A stretch of DNA of 64,000 bases from Actinoplanes philippinensis (GCF_900113015.1 NZ_FONV01000005.1:594468-658467); one strand, 5' to 3'; counted from the stretch's first letter, positions 18,501 through 28,389 are shown. The notes: a model not told the origin generated them from the letters alone. A program made the numbers and translations.

Positions 18501-19889
18501 CTACAGCTTGTCGAGCTGGGTCACCACCATGGCGATCGCGAAGAAGCCGTAGAAACCGATCGCCGCCAGCAGCCCGCCCAGCCGCCACCCGCGGATCCGG
18601 ATCGGCGCCGGGAGGTCTCTGGTGTTGAGGCGGACCAGCAGGACCGAGTAGAGCAGCGTCACCACCGAGGCCGCGCAGGTGGAGACGATCAGCAGGCCGA
18701 GCGGCTGGGTGAAGCCGGCGAGCAGGATGATCGAGCCGAGCACGATCTCGGTCCACACCACGGTCAGGTAGAGCCGCGCCTCGGTCCAGCGCGCCGACCC
18801 GGCGAGGTAGTTGCGCCGCAGGAAGTCCGACGCGACCCGGCCGATGATGTCGAGCAGGCCCATCGCGGCCGCCCACAGCGACACCGCCGCGACCGCCAGG
18901 AAGAGCAGCTTCAGCCAGGTGCCGACCTCGGCCTGGAAGATGTCGCCCTGGATCCGCAGGAAAGACGGGTCCGACTTCAGGTCGCCACGGCCGAAGAGGG
19001 TCTCGTACGCGAGCAGGCTCATCACGCCGATCGTCACGAAGCAGACCGCCACGAACGTGACCAGGTGCTCGACGTTGGCCCGTCGCCACCACAGGTTCCA
19101 GCGGCTCATCGACGTCTCGTCCAGGGGGAACTGATAGCGGTCGCCGGTGCCGGCCGCCTCCTCCTGGCCGGTGATCGGGGAGACCAGCCGGGGGACGTGC
19201 GCGCCCATGCCGTACCGCTTGTCCCGGATCCAGTTGCTCAGCACCAGGTTGTGCACACCGCCGGCCCCGGCCGCGCCGATCGCGCTGAGCAGCATGGTGA
19301 ACGTGATGCCGTCCGGGATCTGCCCGAACTCGGTGACCGTCGCCTTCGCGCCCTCGCCCCAGGTGCTCAGCGAGATGACGAAGACGACGACGACGGCGAG
19401 GAAGAACAGGGTCAGCGCGACCTTGAGCGTCTCGACCCGCTCGACCGTCTTGTAGATCACCTTGGAGAAGGTCAGCAGCACCCCGACCACGGCCAGCCCG
19501 ATCACCGTGATCCACACCGGATCACCGCCGGCGAAGAGGTAGGTGAGCAGGGTCGAGCCGCTGGTCGCCCAGCCGGGCCAGACGTACTGGAAGGCGCCGG
19601 CCAGGCAGATGATGATGCCCCAGCCCTTCCACCAGCGGGAGAATCCGGCCACCACGGTCTGGCCGGTGGCCAGCGTGTAGCGCTCGATCTCCATGTTGAT
19701 GACGAACTGCACGGCCAGCGTGGTGAACGCCAGCCAGAGCAGGCCGAGGCCGCCGATGGCGGTCAGGTACGGCCAGAGGATGATCTCGCCGGCCGCCATG
19801 CCGATCCCGACGGCGACGACGCCGGGCCCGACCATTCTGCGCAGTGAGGGGGGTTCGGGAAGCTCACGAGTGGTGGTCTCGGTCAACAT
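18501..19889 (-). CDS. Nramp-related transporter of the quinate/shikimate locus
   Basis: A 462-residue protein with about 11 transmembrane helices that aligns with the Nramp (MntH) fold but departs at the metal site. The first helix reads GPGVVAVGIGMAAGEIILWP in place of the DPGN motif, and the sixth reads IGAAGAGGVHN in place of MPH. Such Nramp-related proteins are not expected to bind manganese in the usual way. It starts inside the end of the dehydrogenase gene (26-base overlap; GGAG before ATG 19889), so it is coupled to quinate/shikimate catabolism. Transport of an aromatic precursor or a metal cofactor are both possible. The family fold is likely, the substrate unknown. Confidence 0.78.
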   Translation of the reverse strand: MLTETTTRELPEPPSLRRMVGPGVVAVGIGMAAGEIILWPYLTAIGGLGLLWLAFTTLAVQFVINMEIERYTLATGQTVVAGFSRWWKGWGIIICLAGAFQYVWPGWATSGSTLLTYLFAGGDPVWITVIGLAVVGVLLTFSKVIYKTVERVETLKVALTLFFLAVVVVFVISLSTWGEGAKATVTEFGQIPDGITFTMLLSAIGAAGAGGVHNLVLSNWIRDKRYGMGAHVPRLVSPITGQEEAAGTGDRYQFPLDETSMSRWNLWWRRANVEHLVTFVAVCFVTIGVMSLLAYETLFGRGDLKSDPSFLRIQGDIFQAEVGTWLKLLFLAVAAVSLWAAAMGLLDIIGRVASDFLRRNYLAGSARWTEARLYLTVVWTEIVLGSIILLAGFTQPLGLLIVSTCAASVVTLLYSVLLVRLNTRDLPAPIRIRGWRLGGLLAAIGFYGFFAIAMVVTQLDKL

Positions 19890-20709
19890 GTCCGCGCTCC
19901 AGAAGATGGGAGAGGTGGAGGAGCATCCGCGCGATTTCGGGGGTACGCCCGGTGAACAGCTCGAACGCGGCGGCGGCCTGGTAGGCGCACATCGCCGCGC
20001 CGCCGACCGCCCGCAGCCCGGCGGCCCGGGCCGCGCGCAGCAGCTCCGTCTCCACCGGCATGTAGACGATGTCGGCGACCCACAGGCCGCGGTGGAGCGA
20101 CGCTGCGGGCAGCGGGATCCCCGGGTGGTGACGCATGCCGATCGGACTGGTGTTGACCAGCCCGTCGGCGTCTTTCAGGAGGGCCGGGCCGGCCGTCTCC
20201 CGGTGGCTCGCGCCGAGCCGGTCGGCGAGTTTCCCGCCGCGGGAGCGATCCGGGTCCACGATGGTCAGCCGCTCGACGCCGAGACCGCGCAGGGCGTGGC
20301 CGCAGGCGGCTCCGGCGCCGCCCGCGCCCAGTTGAACGACGTGACCGGTGGCCGCGCCGGGCAGCTGGGTACGGAAGGACTCGGCGAACCCGTACGCGTC
20401 GGTGTTGTGCCCGTGCCGTCGCCCGCCGGAGAACACGACGGTGTTGACGGCGCCGATGTCCCGGGCGGTCGGGGACAGCTCGTCGAGGTGCTTGATCACC
20501 TGTTGTTTGAACGGGTGGGTGATGTTGAGCCCGGCGAACCCGGCACGCTCGGCCTCGTCGAGATGCCGTTCCAGGTCCGATGGGGACTCGGCGTCGAACA
20601 GCGTGTAGGTGAGCCCGAGGTGGTGGTGGCGCCCCTCGGCCTCGTGCAGCGCCGGTGACAGCGAGGCGCCGATCCCGTGCCCGATCAGCCCGCACCGGCA
20701 TGCCGACAT
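19864..20709 (-). CDS. qsuD: Quinate/shikimate dehydrogenase (AroE family, catabolic type)
   Basis: A 281-residue AroE-fold enzyme oxidising shikimate to 3-dehydroshikimate, and probably quinate to 3-dehydroquinate. The substrate loop GHGIGASLSPALHE, the catalytic lysine in NITHPFKQQV and NTDAYGF are intact. The cofactor loop is GAGGAGAA, followed by IVDPDRSRG: an acidic Asp where biosynthetic enzymes have NRT. This favours NAD+ and a catabolic QsuD-like role. ATG at 20709 has GGAG six bases upstream; the ATG 12 bases earlier has none. It overlaps the transporter gene and is divergent from TetR. The biosynthetic alternative is less likely in this neighbourhood. Confidence 0.88.
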   Translation of the reverse strand: MSACRCGLIGHGIGASLSPALHEAEGRHHHLGLTYTLFDAESPSDLERHLDEAERAGFAGLNITHPFKQQVIKHLDELSPTARDIGAVNTVVFSGGRRHGHNTDAYGFAESFRTQLPGAATGHVVQLGAGGAGAACGHALRGLGVERLTIVDPDRSRGGKLADRLGASHRETAGPALLKDADGLVNTSPIGMRHHPGIPLPAASLHRGLWVADIVYMPVETELLRAARAAGLRAVGGAAMCAYQAAAAFELFTGRTPEIARMLLHLSHLLERGHVDRDHHS

Positions 20710-20724
20710 CTCGATCTCCATTTC

Positions 20725-20746
20725 TAATGTACGAACTGGTACGTTA
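20725..20746. promoter_or_regulatory. Palindromic operator, probable TetR site
   Basis: TAATGTAC-6 bases-GTACGTTA; the arms match at 7 of 8 positions. It lies directly downstream of the -10 of the dehydrogenase promoter, between divergent genes of one pathway and beside the tetR gene. The size and place fit a TetR-family operator. Confidence 0.65.
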
Positions 20747-20747
20747 G

Positions 20748-20776
20748 TTATCGGGTGTGACGGCGGACACTGTCAA
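20748..20776 (-). promoter_or_regulatory. Sigma-70-type promoter of the dehydrogenase-transporter operon
   Basis: On the minus strand TTGACA, 17 bases, CGATAA (or GATAAC with 18). The -35 is a perfect consensus. Transcription would start inside the adjoining palindrome, a layout expected for repression. Confidence 0.55.
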
Positions 20777-20797
20777 GGCCCACGGCAGACTGGGTTC

Positions 20798-21451
20798 ATG
20801 ACGCAGGAGAAAACAGTGCGGGCAGACACGGGCGAGCGGCGGCGCGACGCCGAGCGCACCCGCACCGAGCTGCTCGACGTGGCCACCGAGGAGTTCGCCG
20901 ACCGCGGCTACAGCGGGGCCAGAGTGGACGAGATCGCCGCCCGTACCAGGACGACGAAGCGGATGATCTACTACTACTTCGGCGGCAAGGAGCAGCTCTA
21001 CCTGGCGGTTCTGGAACGGGCGTACGCCGAGATCCGCGCCGCCGAGCGGACCGCCGACGTCGGCCATCTCGACCCGGTCGCGGCCGTCCGCCGGCTCGCC
21101 GAGGTCACCTTCGACCACCACGAGGCGCACCCCGCGTTCATCAAGCTCGTCGGCGTCGAGAACGCGCAGCAGGCCAAGCACATGAACCACGTGGCCCGGC
21201 TCGTCGACCTCAACAGCTCGGCCGTCGACCTGCTCCGCGAGGTGCTCGACAGGGGCCACGACGAGGGCCTCTTCCGCGCCGACGTCGACGCCCTCGACGT
21301 CCACATGATGATCAGCTCGTTCTGCTTCTTCCGCGTCGCCAACCGCCACACGTGGGGCGCGCTCTTCGACCGGGACCTGCTCGACCCGCAGCGTCGGGAG
21401 CACTACCGCACGATGCTCGGCGATCTGGTGACCGGCTATCTACGAAAGTGA
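20798..21451 (+). CDS. TetR-family regulator of the quinate/shikimate locus
   Basis: A 217-residue TetR-family repressor. The N-terminal helix-turn-helix spans about residues 20-65 (EEFADRGYSGARVDEIAAR, then TTKRMIYYYFGGKEQLY). The C-terminal ligand domain is helical and resembles the TetR_C group that includes aromatic-acid regulators. ATG at 20798 starts the protein just before the conserved region; upstream in-frame sequence runs over the operator. The palindrome 50-75 bases upstream lies between this gene and the divergent dehydrogenase, so autoregulation and control of both sides are likely. A quinate, shikimate or protocatechuate-type inducer is inferred. The next gene follows after 7 bases. 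Confidence 0.88.
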   Translation: MTQEKTVRADTGERRRDAERTRTELLDVATEEFADRGYSGARVDEIAARTRTTKRMIYYYFGGKEQLYLAVLERAYAEIRAAERTADVGHLDPVAAVRRLAEVTFDHHEAHPAFIKLVGVENAQQAKHMNHVARLVDLNSSAVDLLREVLDRGHDEGLFRADVDALDVHMMISSFCFFRVANRHTWGALFDRDLLDPQRREHYRTMLGDLVTGYLRK

Positions 21452-21458
21452 GTCCCGC

Positions 21459-23252
21459 ATGCGCCGGTCGATCGCCACCGTCTGTCTCTCCGGAACCCTC
21501 GACGACAAGCTGACGGCGGCGGCCGCGGCCGGATTCGACGGCATCGAGCTGTTCGAGAACGATCTCGTGGTGTCGCCGACGGCGCCGGCCGAGGTCCGCA
21601 AGCGATGCGACGACCTCGGGCTCAGCATCGATCTGTACCAGCCGTTCCGCGACCTGGACTCCACTGACGACGGACTGTTCCGGAGGAGTCTGGAGAGGGC
21701 CGAGCGCAAGTTCGACGTGATGGCCGCCCTCGGCGTGGACACCGTGCTGGTCTGCTCGTCGGTCGCCCCGGCCGCCGCCGACGATGACGACCTGATCGCC
21801 GCCCAGCTCACCGAACTCGCCGGCCGTGCCCAGGCCCGCGGGATGCGGATCGCCTACGAGGCGCTGGCGTGGGGGCGGCACGTCTCCACCTGGGACCGGT
21901 CGTGGCGGATCGTGCGGCGCGCCGGCCATCCGGCGCTCGGGCTCTGTCTCGACTCGTTCCACGTGCTGTCCCGCGAGGTCAGCCCGGCCGGGATCGCGGA
22001 GATCACCCCCGGCAAGATCTTCTTCCTGCAGCTGGCCGACGCGCCGCACCTGAGCATGGACGTGCTCCAGTGGAGCCGGCACCACCGCCTCTTCCCCGGC
22101 CAGGGCGCCTTCGACCTGCCCGCTTTCGTCCGCCTGGTCCTCTCCGCCGGCTACGACGGCCCGCTGTCGCTGGAGGTCTTCAACGACGTCTTCCGCCAGT
22201 CCGACCCGGCCCGCACGGCCGTCGACGCGATGCGCTCGCTGATCGGCCTGGAGGACGCGCTCGCGGTACGCCACCTCCCCGGGGCTCCCGAGCTGGCCGG
22301 CCACGCCTTCACCGAGTTCGCCGTCGACGGCAACTCCGGCCCCGAACTCCGCTCCGCCCTGCGCGGCCTCGGCTTCACCCACACCGGCCAGCACCGCACC
22401 AAACCCGTAGAACTCTGGGAGCAGGGAACCGCCCGGATCGTCCTGAACAGCGCCGTGACCCGCCCCGGCCCGGCCGCCATCAGCGCTTTCGCGGTCACCT
22501 CCACCGATCCGGGCCGTTCGGTGACCCGCGCCGGGGCACTCCTGGCGCCGGCCCACCCGAACGTCCGCGAGCCCGGCGAAACCGAACTCGCCGCGATCAC
22601 CGCCCCCGACGGCACCAGCGTCTTCGTGACCCCGCCCGGCGACGGATGGCGCGCCGACTTCCTCCCCACCGGCGTCCCGGCCGGACCGGGCGCCGGCCTG
22701 CTGACGGTCGACCATCTCGGGCTGGCGCAGCCGTTCGACCACTTCGACGAGGCGGGCCTCTTCTACCACTCGGTGCTGGGCCTGGACCATCTCGCCACCG
22801 AGGAGTACGCCGCCCCCTTCGGCCTGATGCGCTCCCGCGCCGTCGCGAACACGTCCCGCACCGTCCGGGTCGCCCTCACGGTGGCCCTGCTGCGCCGCGG
22901 CGAATGGGCGCCCGCGGTCGCCGACCCGCAACACGTCGCCTTCACCACCGACGACATCGTCGCCACCGCCGCGGCCCTCACCCTGCCGCCTCTGCCGGTG
23001 CCCGACAACTACTACGACGACCTGATCGCCCGCTTCGCCCTGGACGCCGATCTCGTCGCCACCCTGGCCCGGCACGGCATCCTCTACGACCGGGACCCGT
23101 CCGGCCACGAACTGCTCCACCTCTACACCCCGGTCTACGGCGGCCGCGTCTTCTTCGAGATCGTCGAACGCCGCCCCGGCTACGACCGCTTCGGCGAGCC
23201 CGACGCCCCGGTCCGCATGGCCGCGCAACGTCACCGTCGCTTGAACCCATGA
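21459..23252 (+). CDS. qsuB: 3-Dehydroshikimate dehydratase with C-terminal HPPD-like domain
   Basis: A 597-residue two-domain enzyme making protocatechuate from 3-dehydroshikimate. The N-terminal TIM barrel (1-270) keeps the metal and active-site segments IELFEND, YEALAWGRH (about 134-142), LCLDSFH and LSLEVFND. The C-terminal half (about 290-590) resembles 4-hydroxyphenylpyruvate dioxygenase with VDHLGL (His about 417), QHVAFTT (His about 491) and FFEIVE (Glu about 567), so the 2-His-1-Glu set looks complete. This QsuB-type architecture is known from Corynebacterium and Pseudomonas. Whether the second domain is catalytic is uncertain. ATG 21459, 7 bases after tetR. Confidence 0.92.
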   Translation: MRRSIATVCLSGTLDDKLTAAAAAGFDGIELFENDLVVSPTAPAEVRKRCDDLGLSIDLYQPFRDLDSTDDGLFRRSLERAERKFDVMAALGVDTVLVCSSVAPAAADDDDLIAAQLTELAGRAQARGMRIAYEALAWGRHVSTWDRSWRIVRRAGHPALGLCLDSFHVLSREVSPAGIAEITPGKIFFLQLADAPHLSMDVLQWSRHHRLFPGQGAFDLPAFVRLVLSAGYDGPLSLEVFNDVFRQSDPARTAVDAMRSLIGLEDALAVRHLPGAPELAGHAFTEFAVDGNSGPELRSALRGLGFTHTGQHRTKPVELWEQGTARIVLNSAVTRPGPAAISAFAVTSTDPGRSVTRAGALLAPAHPNVREPGETELAAITAPDGTSVFVTPPGDGWRADFLPTGVPAGPGAGLLTVDHLGLAQPFDHFDEAGLFYHSVLGLDHLATEEYAAPFGLMRSRAVANTSRTVRVALTVALLRRGEWAPAVADPQHVAFTTDDIVATAAALTLPPLPVPDNYYDDLIARFALDADLVATLARHGILYDRDPSGHELLHLYTPVYGGRVFFEIVERRPGYDRFGEPDAPVRMAAQRHRRLNP

Positions 23253-23261
23253 GGGGGTACG

Positions 23262-23278
23262 GCCACCCCGCGTGGCCA
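23262..23278 (+). terminator. Hairpin after the dehydroshikimate dehydratase gene
   Basis: GGCCAC-CCCGC-GTGGCC, a 6-bp stem 9 bases after the stop. No U-tract; weak evidence. Confidence 0.35.
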
Positions 23279-23380
23279 CCGGATTCAGCCCGGCGGCCGC
23301 CGGGCGGTCCGGACCGGCCACCTGCGTCGCGGGGCAGCCACGAGCCGCCGTCGATGCGGTTGGGGGCTGCCCACGCCGTA

Positions 23381-24478
23381 CTACACCGGGTTTGCCGGAC
23401 GACGGATCGCCGGACCGCGATTCCACCAGAGGGAAAGGCCCACGGCCGCGCTGACCAGTAGCGTGCCGAGCAGCAGGAACCAGACGCTGATCTCGACGTT
23501 CTGCTTGGTGAGGCCGAATTCGCGGGGCAGGTCGCCGAGGACGTCGGTGAGCTGCTCGGCGTCCTGGGCCTTGAAGTAGCGCCCGCCGGTGAGGTCGGCG
23601 ACCTCGGTCAGCGCGTCCTCGTCGATCTCCCGGTTGCCGCCGCCCCGCCCGCCGCCGCCACCGCCGAACCCGCCGCCGCCGAATCCGCCGCCGGTGAACG
23701 CCGAGTCGCCGCTGACCTGCTCGGCGGTGCAGACCATCTGCTTGGGCTCGGTGGTGCCGAACCCGATCGTGTAGACGCGCAGCCGCCGGGCCGCGGCCTG
23801 TTCGGCGGCGGTGACCGGGGCGACGCCGGTGGTGTTCGACCCGTCGGTGAGGACGACGATGGTGTCCGGCTCGAAGTCGGCTCCGGTGCCGTCGGGGACT
23901 GTCCCGTTGAGGTCGACGCCGGTCTTGGCGACGTCCGGGTTGATCTCGGCGATCGCGTCGATCGAGGTGAGGATGGCCTGGCCGATCGCCGTGCCGCGAG
24001 CCGTCTTGAGGCCGGCGATCGCGTCGAGCAGCGGGTCCTTGTCGGCGGTCGGCGGCACCAGCAGGCCGGCGATCCCGGAGAAGGCGACCAGACCGATCTT
24101 CGTGTCGCCCTCCTGCGCCTCGACGAACTCGCGGGCCGCGTCGACCGCGACGGCCAGCCGGTTCGGGGCGATGTCGGTGTTGCACATCGAGCCGGACACG
24201 TCGATGGCCAGCAGGATCGTGGTGTCGTTGGACGGGACCGCGACCGACGCCTGCGGCCGGGCGATGCCTCCGGCCAGCGCGACCAGCCCGGTCAGGAACA
24301 GGTAGACCGGGATGCGCCGGCGCCACGCGGTCCGGCCGGGCAGCGCGGCCCGGATCAGGGCGACGCTCGACACGGTGACGGCGGTCCGTTTGCGGCGCCG
24401 GTTGAACCACCAGCGAGCGAGCAGCAGCAGCGGCACCGCGAGGACCGCGGCCAGCGCCCAGGGCCAGCTCAGCGACAT
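23381..24478 (-). CDS. BatA/BatB-like vWA membrane protein (second copy)
   Basis: A 365-residue protein with N-terminal transmembrane helices (about 5-22 and 57-75), an extracytoplasmic or cytoplasm-facing vWA domain with intact MIDAS DVSGSM (93-98) and LTDGSNT, and a C-terminal transmembrane helix. A poly-glycine insertion (about 268-285) interrupts the vWA domain; it is unusual and low in complexity. It is the last gene of the protease-MoxR-DUF58-vWA-vWA operon and overlaps the upstream vWA gene by one base (TGATG). In MoxR systems such proteins are thought to work with the AAA chaperone at the membrane. The client is unknown. Confidence 0.88.
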   Translation of the reverse strand: MSLSWPWALAAVLAVPLLLLARWWFNRRRKRTAVTVSSVALIRAALPGRTAWRRRIPVYLFLTGLVALAGGIARPQASVAVPSNDTTILLAIDVSGSMCNTDIAPNRLAVAVDAAREFVEAQEGDTKIGLVAFSGIAGLLVPPTADKDPLLDAIAGLKTARGTAIGQAILTSIDAIAEINPDVAKTGVDLNGTVPDGTGADFEPDTIVVLTDGSNTTGVAPVTAAEQAAARRLRVYTIGFGTTEPKQMVCTAEQVSGDSAFTGGGFGGGGFGGGGGGRGGGNREIDEDALTEVADLTGGRYFKAQDAEQLTDVLGDLPREFGLTKQNVEISVWFLLLGTLLVSAAVGLSLWWNRGPAIRRPANPV

Positions 24479-25440
24479 CAGACGATCCTTCCGTGCCAGC
24501 GGACGCCCAGCAGCCCGCCGAGCGTCAGGAGCAGCAGGGCGACCGCGGCGAACGGGGCGGTCAGCTCGAGCGGCTCCTTCTCGGTGGTCAGGCGCAGGTC
24601 GATCGACTTGGTGCTGTCGGTGAGCGCGGCGGCGTCACCGGCCTGCTGGTACGCCCCGCCGGTCACCTGCGCCACGGTGGTCAGCAGCGTCTCGTCCAGG
24701 GCGGTGCCCAGCTGGAAGCCGTCCACCTCGACGGTCGCGCCCTTGGCGGTGCCGACGCCGACGGTCTGGATCCGGACGCCGGCGGCCGCGGCGAGCTCGG
24801 CGGCGGCCTGCACGTCGGGCCCGCCGGTCTCCTCGCCGTCGGAGAAGACGACGATCGTGGCGGACGGCCAATACCCGAGATCGGGGGCGGCGCCACCCTC
24901 CTGCGGGAGCGCGACCGGTTTACCGGTGATCGTGCCGAGCGCGACCAGGATGGCCTGCCCGAGCGAGGTGCCGCCGCTGGGCGTGACCCGGCCGATCGCG
25001 GCGATCGCGGCCGCGTGGTCGTCGGTGGGCGCCTGGGTGAGCAGCGCCTGGTCGCCGAAGACGAGCACGCCGACGTCGACGCTGTCCGGCTGGTCGGTGA
25101 CGAACGCCTTCGCGGCCTCCTGCGCGGCGCCGAGCCGGCTCGGGGCGACGTCGGCGGCGGACATGCTGTTGGACACGTCGAAGGCGAGCAGGACGGTGCC
25201 GGCGACGCGGGGCACGGCGACCTCGGCCTGCGGACGGGCCAGACCGACCAGCATCACCGGGAGGGCGGCCAGGAGCAGGGCGTACGGCAGATGCTGGCGG
25301 AGCCGGCTTTTCTGCGATGCGGCGAAGCCGGCCTGACTCAGGGCTTCGGCGCGCCTTTTCTGCAGAACCACGTAACCGGCGACGGCCGCGGCGCCGACCA
25401 GGACGGCCACGCCGATGACGGCCGGGTAGAGGAAGGTCAC
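24478..25440 (-). CDS. BatA/BatB-like vWA membrane protein (first copy)
   Basis: A 320-residue protein with two N-terminal transmembrane helices (about 4-24 and 52-68), a vWA domain and a C-terminal helix. The MIDAS is DVSNSM (88-93), where Gly is replaced by Asn but the metal-binding Asp and serines remain. FSDGEET supplies the MIDAS aspartate later in the domain. The GTG start at 25440 overlaps the stop of the DUF58 gene (GTGA). It is about the same length as, and clearly homologous to, the downstream vWA gene, so the pair probably arose by tandem duplication. Confidence 0.88.
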   Translation of the reverse strand: MTFLYPAVIGVAVLVGAAAVAGYVVLQKRRAEALSQAGFAASQKSRLRQHLPYALLLAALPVMLVGLARPQAEVAVPRVAGTVLLAFDVSNSMSAADVAPSRLGAAQEAAKAFVTDQPDSVDVGVLVFGDQALLTQAPTDDHAAAIAAIGRVTPSGGTSLGQAILVALGTITGKPVALPQEGGAAPDLGYWPSATIVVFSDGEETGGPDVQAAAELAAAAGVRIQTVGVGTAKGATVEVDGFQLGTALDETLLTTVAQVTGGAYQQAGDAAALTDSTKSIDLRLTTEKEPLELTAPFAAVALLLLTLGGLLGVRWHGRIV

Positions 25441-26315
25441 CGGCGCCTCCGTCCGGAGCGGCGGACCATGTCGACCAGGGTGGCCGTCATGTCCTGGTCG
25501 GTGGTGATCCGGTGGGCGTCGACGCCGGCCCGGCGCATGCCGGCGGCCAGCTCGTCCTCGCGGGCGCCGACCTGCTCGGTGAGGCGGGCCCGCAGCAGCG
25601 GGTCGCTGGTGTCGACGAGCAGTTGCTCTCCGGTCTCGGCGTCCTCGACGAGGATCAGGCCGAGGTCGGGGAGTTCGAGTTCGGCCGGGTCGACGACGCG
25701 GATCACCACCACCTCGTGGCGGTGGGTGAGCTGGGCCAGCGGGCGGTCCCAGCCGGGGTCGCCGATGAAGTCGGACATGACGAAGACGAGGCTGCGCCGT
25801 TGCGCGGTGGTCGCCGCAGCCAAACGCAGCATGCCCGCCAAGTCGGTTGTCTTGTCCGACTTTTTCGTGACTTCTCGTGTGGCCTCACGAGCGATCCGCA
25901 GAACCTGATCCCGTCCGGCACGCGGCGGGATGACCTTGTGGGACTGATTGTCGAACAGGATCGCCCCGACCCGATTACCACCCTGGGAGATCAGCCGCGC
26001 GATCGCCACCGCCAGATCCGAAGCGGTCGACTCCTTGCCGGCACCGAACCTCATCGAGGCCGACCTGTCGATCACCATCCAGGCGGTCATCTCCCGATCC
26101 TCGGTGTACTGCCGGACGAACGGCTCGTCGAGGCGTGCCGTCACGTTCCAGTCGATGTGCCGGACGTCGTCCTCCGGCGTATACGCCCGCAGGTCGGTGA
26201 AGTCGAGCCCGGCGCCGTGCCACACGGTCCGGTAGGAGCCCTGCAGGCGCCCGTCGAGGCGGCGCCCGAGTTTCCACTCGAGGCGCCGCAGCAGCCGGTC
26301 GGGGGCGGTGGTCAT
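25437..26315 (-). CDS. DUF58 domain protein (MoxR-associated)
   Basis: A 292-residue soluble protein of the DUF58 family. The diagnostic stretch DFTDLRAYTPEDDVRHIDWN, followed by FVRQYTEDRE, lies at about residues 38-72. A degenerate vWA-like fold follows, with DRSASM in place of a full MIDAS. DUF58 proteins are nearly always encoded next to MoxR ATPases. Here the ATG directly follows the MoxR stop (TAG) with no gap, and its end overlaps the first vWA gene. No transmembrane helices are seen, unlike many DUF58 proteins. The function is unknown beyond the MoxR association. Confidence 0.9.
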   Translation of the reverse strand: MTTAPDRLLRRLEWKLGRRLDGRLQGSYRTVWHGAGLDFTDLRAYTPEDDVRHIDWNVTARLDEPFVRQYTEDREMTAWMVIDRSASMRFGAGKESTASDLAVAIARLISQGGNRVGAILFDNQSHKVIPPRAGRDQVLRIAREATREVTKKSDKTTDLAGMLRLAAATTAQRRSLVFVMSDFIGDPGWDRPLAQLTHRHEVVVIRVVDPAELELPDLGLILVEDAETGEQLLVDTSDPLLRARLTEQVGAREDELAAGMRRAGVDAHRITTDQDMTATLVDMVRRSGRRRR

Positions 26316-27308
<993 letters not shown>

Positions 27309-27336
27309 TCATCCATCCTTGCTCGTGTCGAACGAA

Positions 27337-28218
27337 TCAGAGGGGCGGCGACCGGCCGTCGCCCTCGCCTGCGCCGCCGAGGGCCGCGCCGATCGGGACG
27401 GCGAAGCCGATGCCGATGAAGGTGCCCGCGCCGCTCGGGTTGGCCAGCGCGATCACGATGCCGACCACCTGCCCGCGGTCGTTGATCAGCGGGCCGCCGG
27501 AGTTGCCCGGGTTGACCGCCGCGTCGAACTGGATGAGGCCCTCGATGTCGGCCTCGCCCCTGTCCCGGTTGAGTACCCGTTCCAGGCCGGAGACCACACC
27601 GCTGCTGGTGCTGAAGGTCAGGCCGAGCGGGTTGCCGATCGCCACCACGTCGTCGCCGACCCGGCTGCCGCCGCCGAGCACGGCCGGGACCAGCGTCTCC
27701 GGCAGTTTCTCGGGGGTGAGGGTGGCGATGTCGCGGGCCGGGTCCTCGGTGGCGGGCCGGGCCGTGGCCTTCGTGCCGTCGGCATAGGTGAGCTGGATGC
27801 TCTCCGCGCCGTCGACGACGTGCAGGGCGGTGAGGATGGTGCCGTCGGCGTTGGCGATCACGCCGGTGCCGGTGCCGGCCTCCAGGCGGTTCTGCGCGTC
27901 GTGCCCGGTGGTCTGGATGAGCACCACCGACGGCGTGAGGGTCTGATAGATCTCGGACACCGTGAGGGGGGCGTCGGACGCCGAGGGCGAGGCCGAGGGG
28001 CGGGCGGCGGCGGGCGCCGGATCGTCGTCGCCACCGCGGACGGCCACCAGCGCCGTGATCGTCACGGCCCAGGCCACGATCGCCCCGATGAGCACCCGGC
28101 GGCGCAGCTCAGGAGTGCTCCACCGGCTCTTCGGCTCCTCCGGAGCGGGCTCCGGCTCGACCGGCCCGTCCGGGCGGAGCACCGTCATCACGATGCGACC
28201 GCCTGACTCTGCATTCAT
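27337..28218 (-). CDS. Membrane-anchored trypsin-like serine protease (HtrA-like, no PDZ)
   Basis: A 293-residue protein with a cytoplasmic N-terminus, one transmembrane helix (about 42-60), a Pro/Ala/Ser linker, and an extracytoplasmic trypsin-like domain. The catalytic triad is visible: His133 in TALHVV, Asp163 in ARDIATL and Ser240 in NPGNSGGPL. The usual C-terminal PDZ domain is missing; the protein stops a few residues after the protease fold in a Gly-rich tail. ATG at 28218. As first gene of the MoxR operon it may process a client of that system, but this is inference. Confidence 0.9.
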   Translation of the reverse strand: MNAESGGRIVMTVLRPDGPVEPEPAPEEPKSRWSTPELRRRVLIGAIVAWAVTITALVAVRGGDDDPAPAAARPSASPSASDAPLTVSEIYQTLTPSVVLIQTTGHDAQNRLEAGTGTGVIANADGTILTALHVVDGAESIQLTYADGTKATARPATEDPARDIATLTPEKLPETLVPAVLGGGSRVGDDVVAIGNPLGLTFSTSSGVVSGLERVLNRDRGEADIEGLIQFDAAVNPGNSGGPLINDRGQVVGIVIALANPSGAGTFIGIGFAVPIGAALGGAGEGDGRSPPL

Positions 28219-28279
28219 CGACCCTAGAAGCGTTTCCTAGGAATTCGCCATGAGAGTTCTGATGGTTTCCGGAACGCAA

Positions 28280-28294
28280 AATCCGCCACGGATT
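28280..28294. promoter_or_regulatory. Short inverted repeat between divergent genes
   Basis: AATCCG-CCA-CGGATT, a perfect 6-bp inverted repeat in the 171-base gap between the protease operon and the small secreted protein gene. It is a possible operator; nothing else supports it. Confidence 0.25.
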
Positions 28295-28389
28295 CAGAAA
28301 ACTGGCATATCGCCGTCTTGTCGTCGCGTGAACCGGCTGCAAGGGTATCGAAGAAGTCCGATGTCAACGGGGAATATGGAGGCACCACC

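Noticed and set aside
21312..24410. A 1032-codon minus-strand frame over tetR, qsuB and the vWA gene
   Set aside because: Same GC artefact; it crosses several real genes and carries no recognisable domain.
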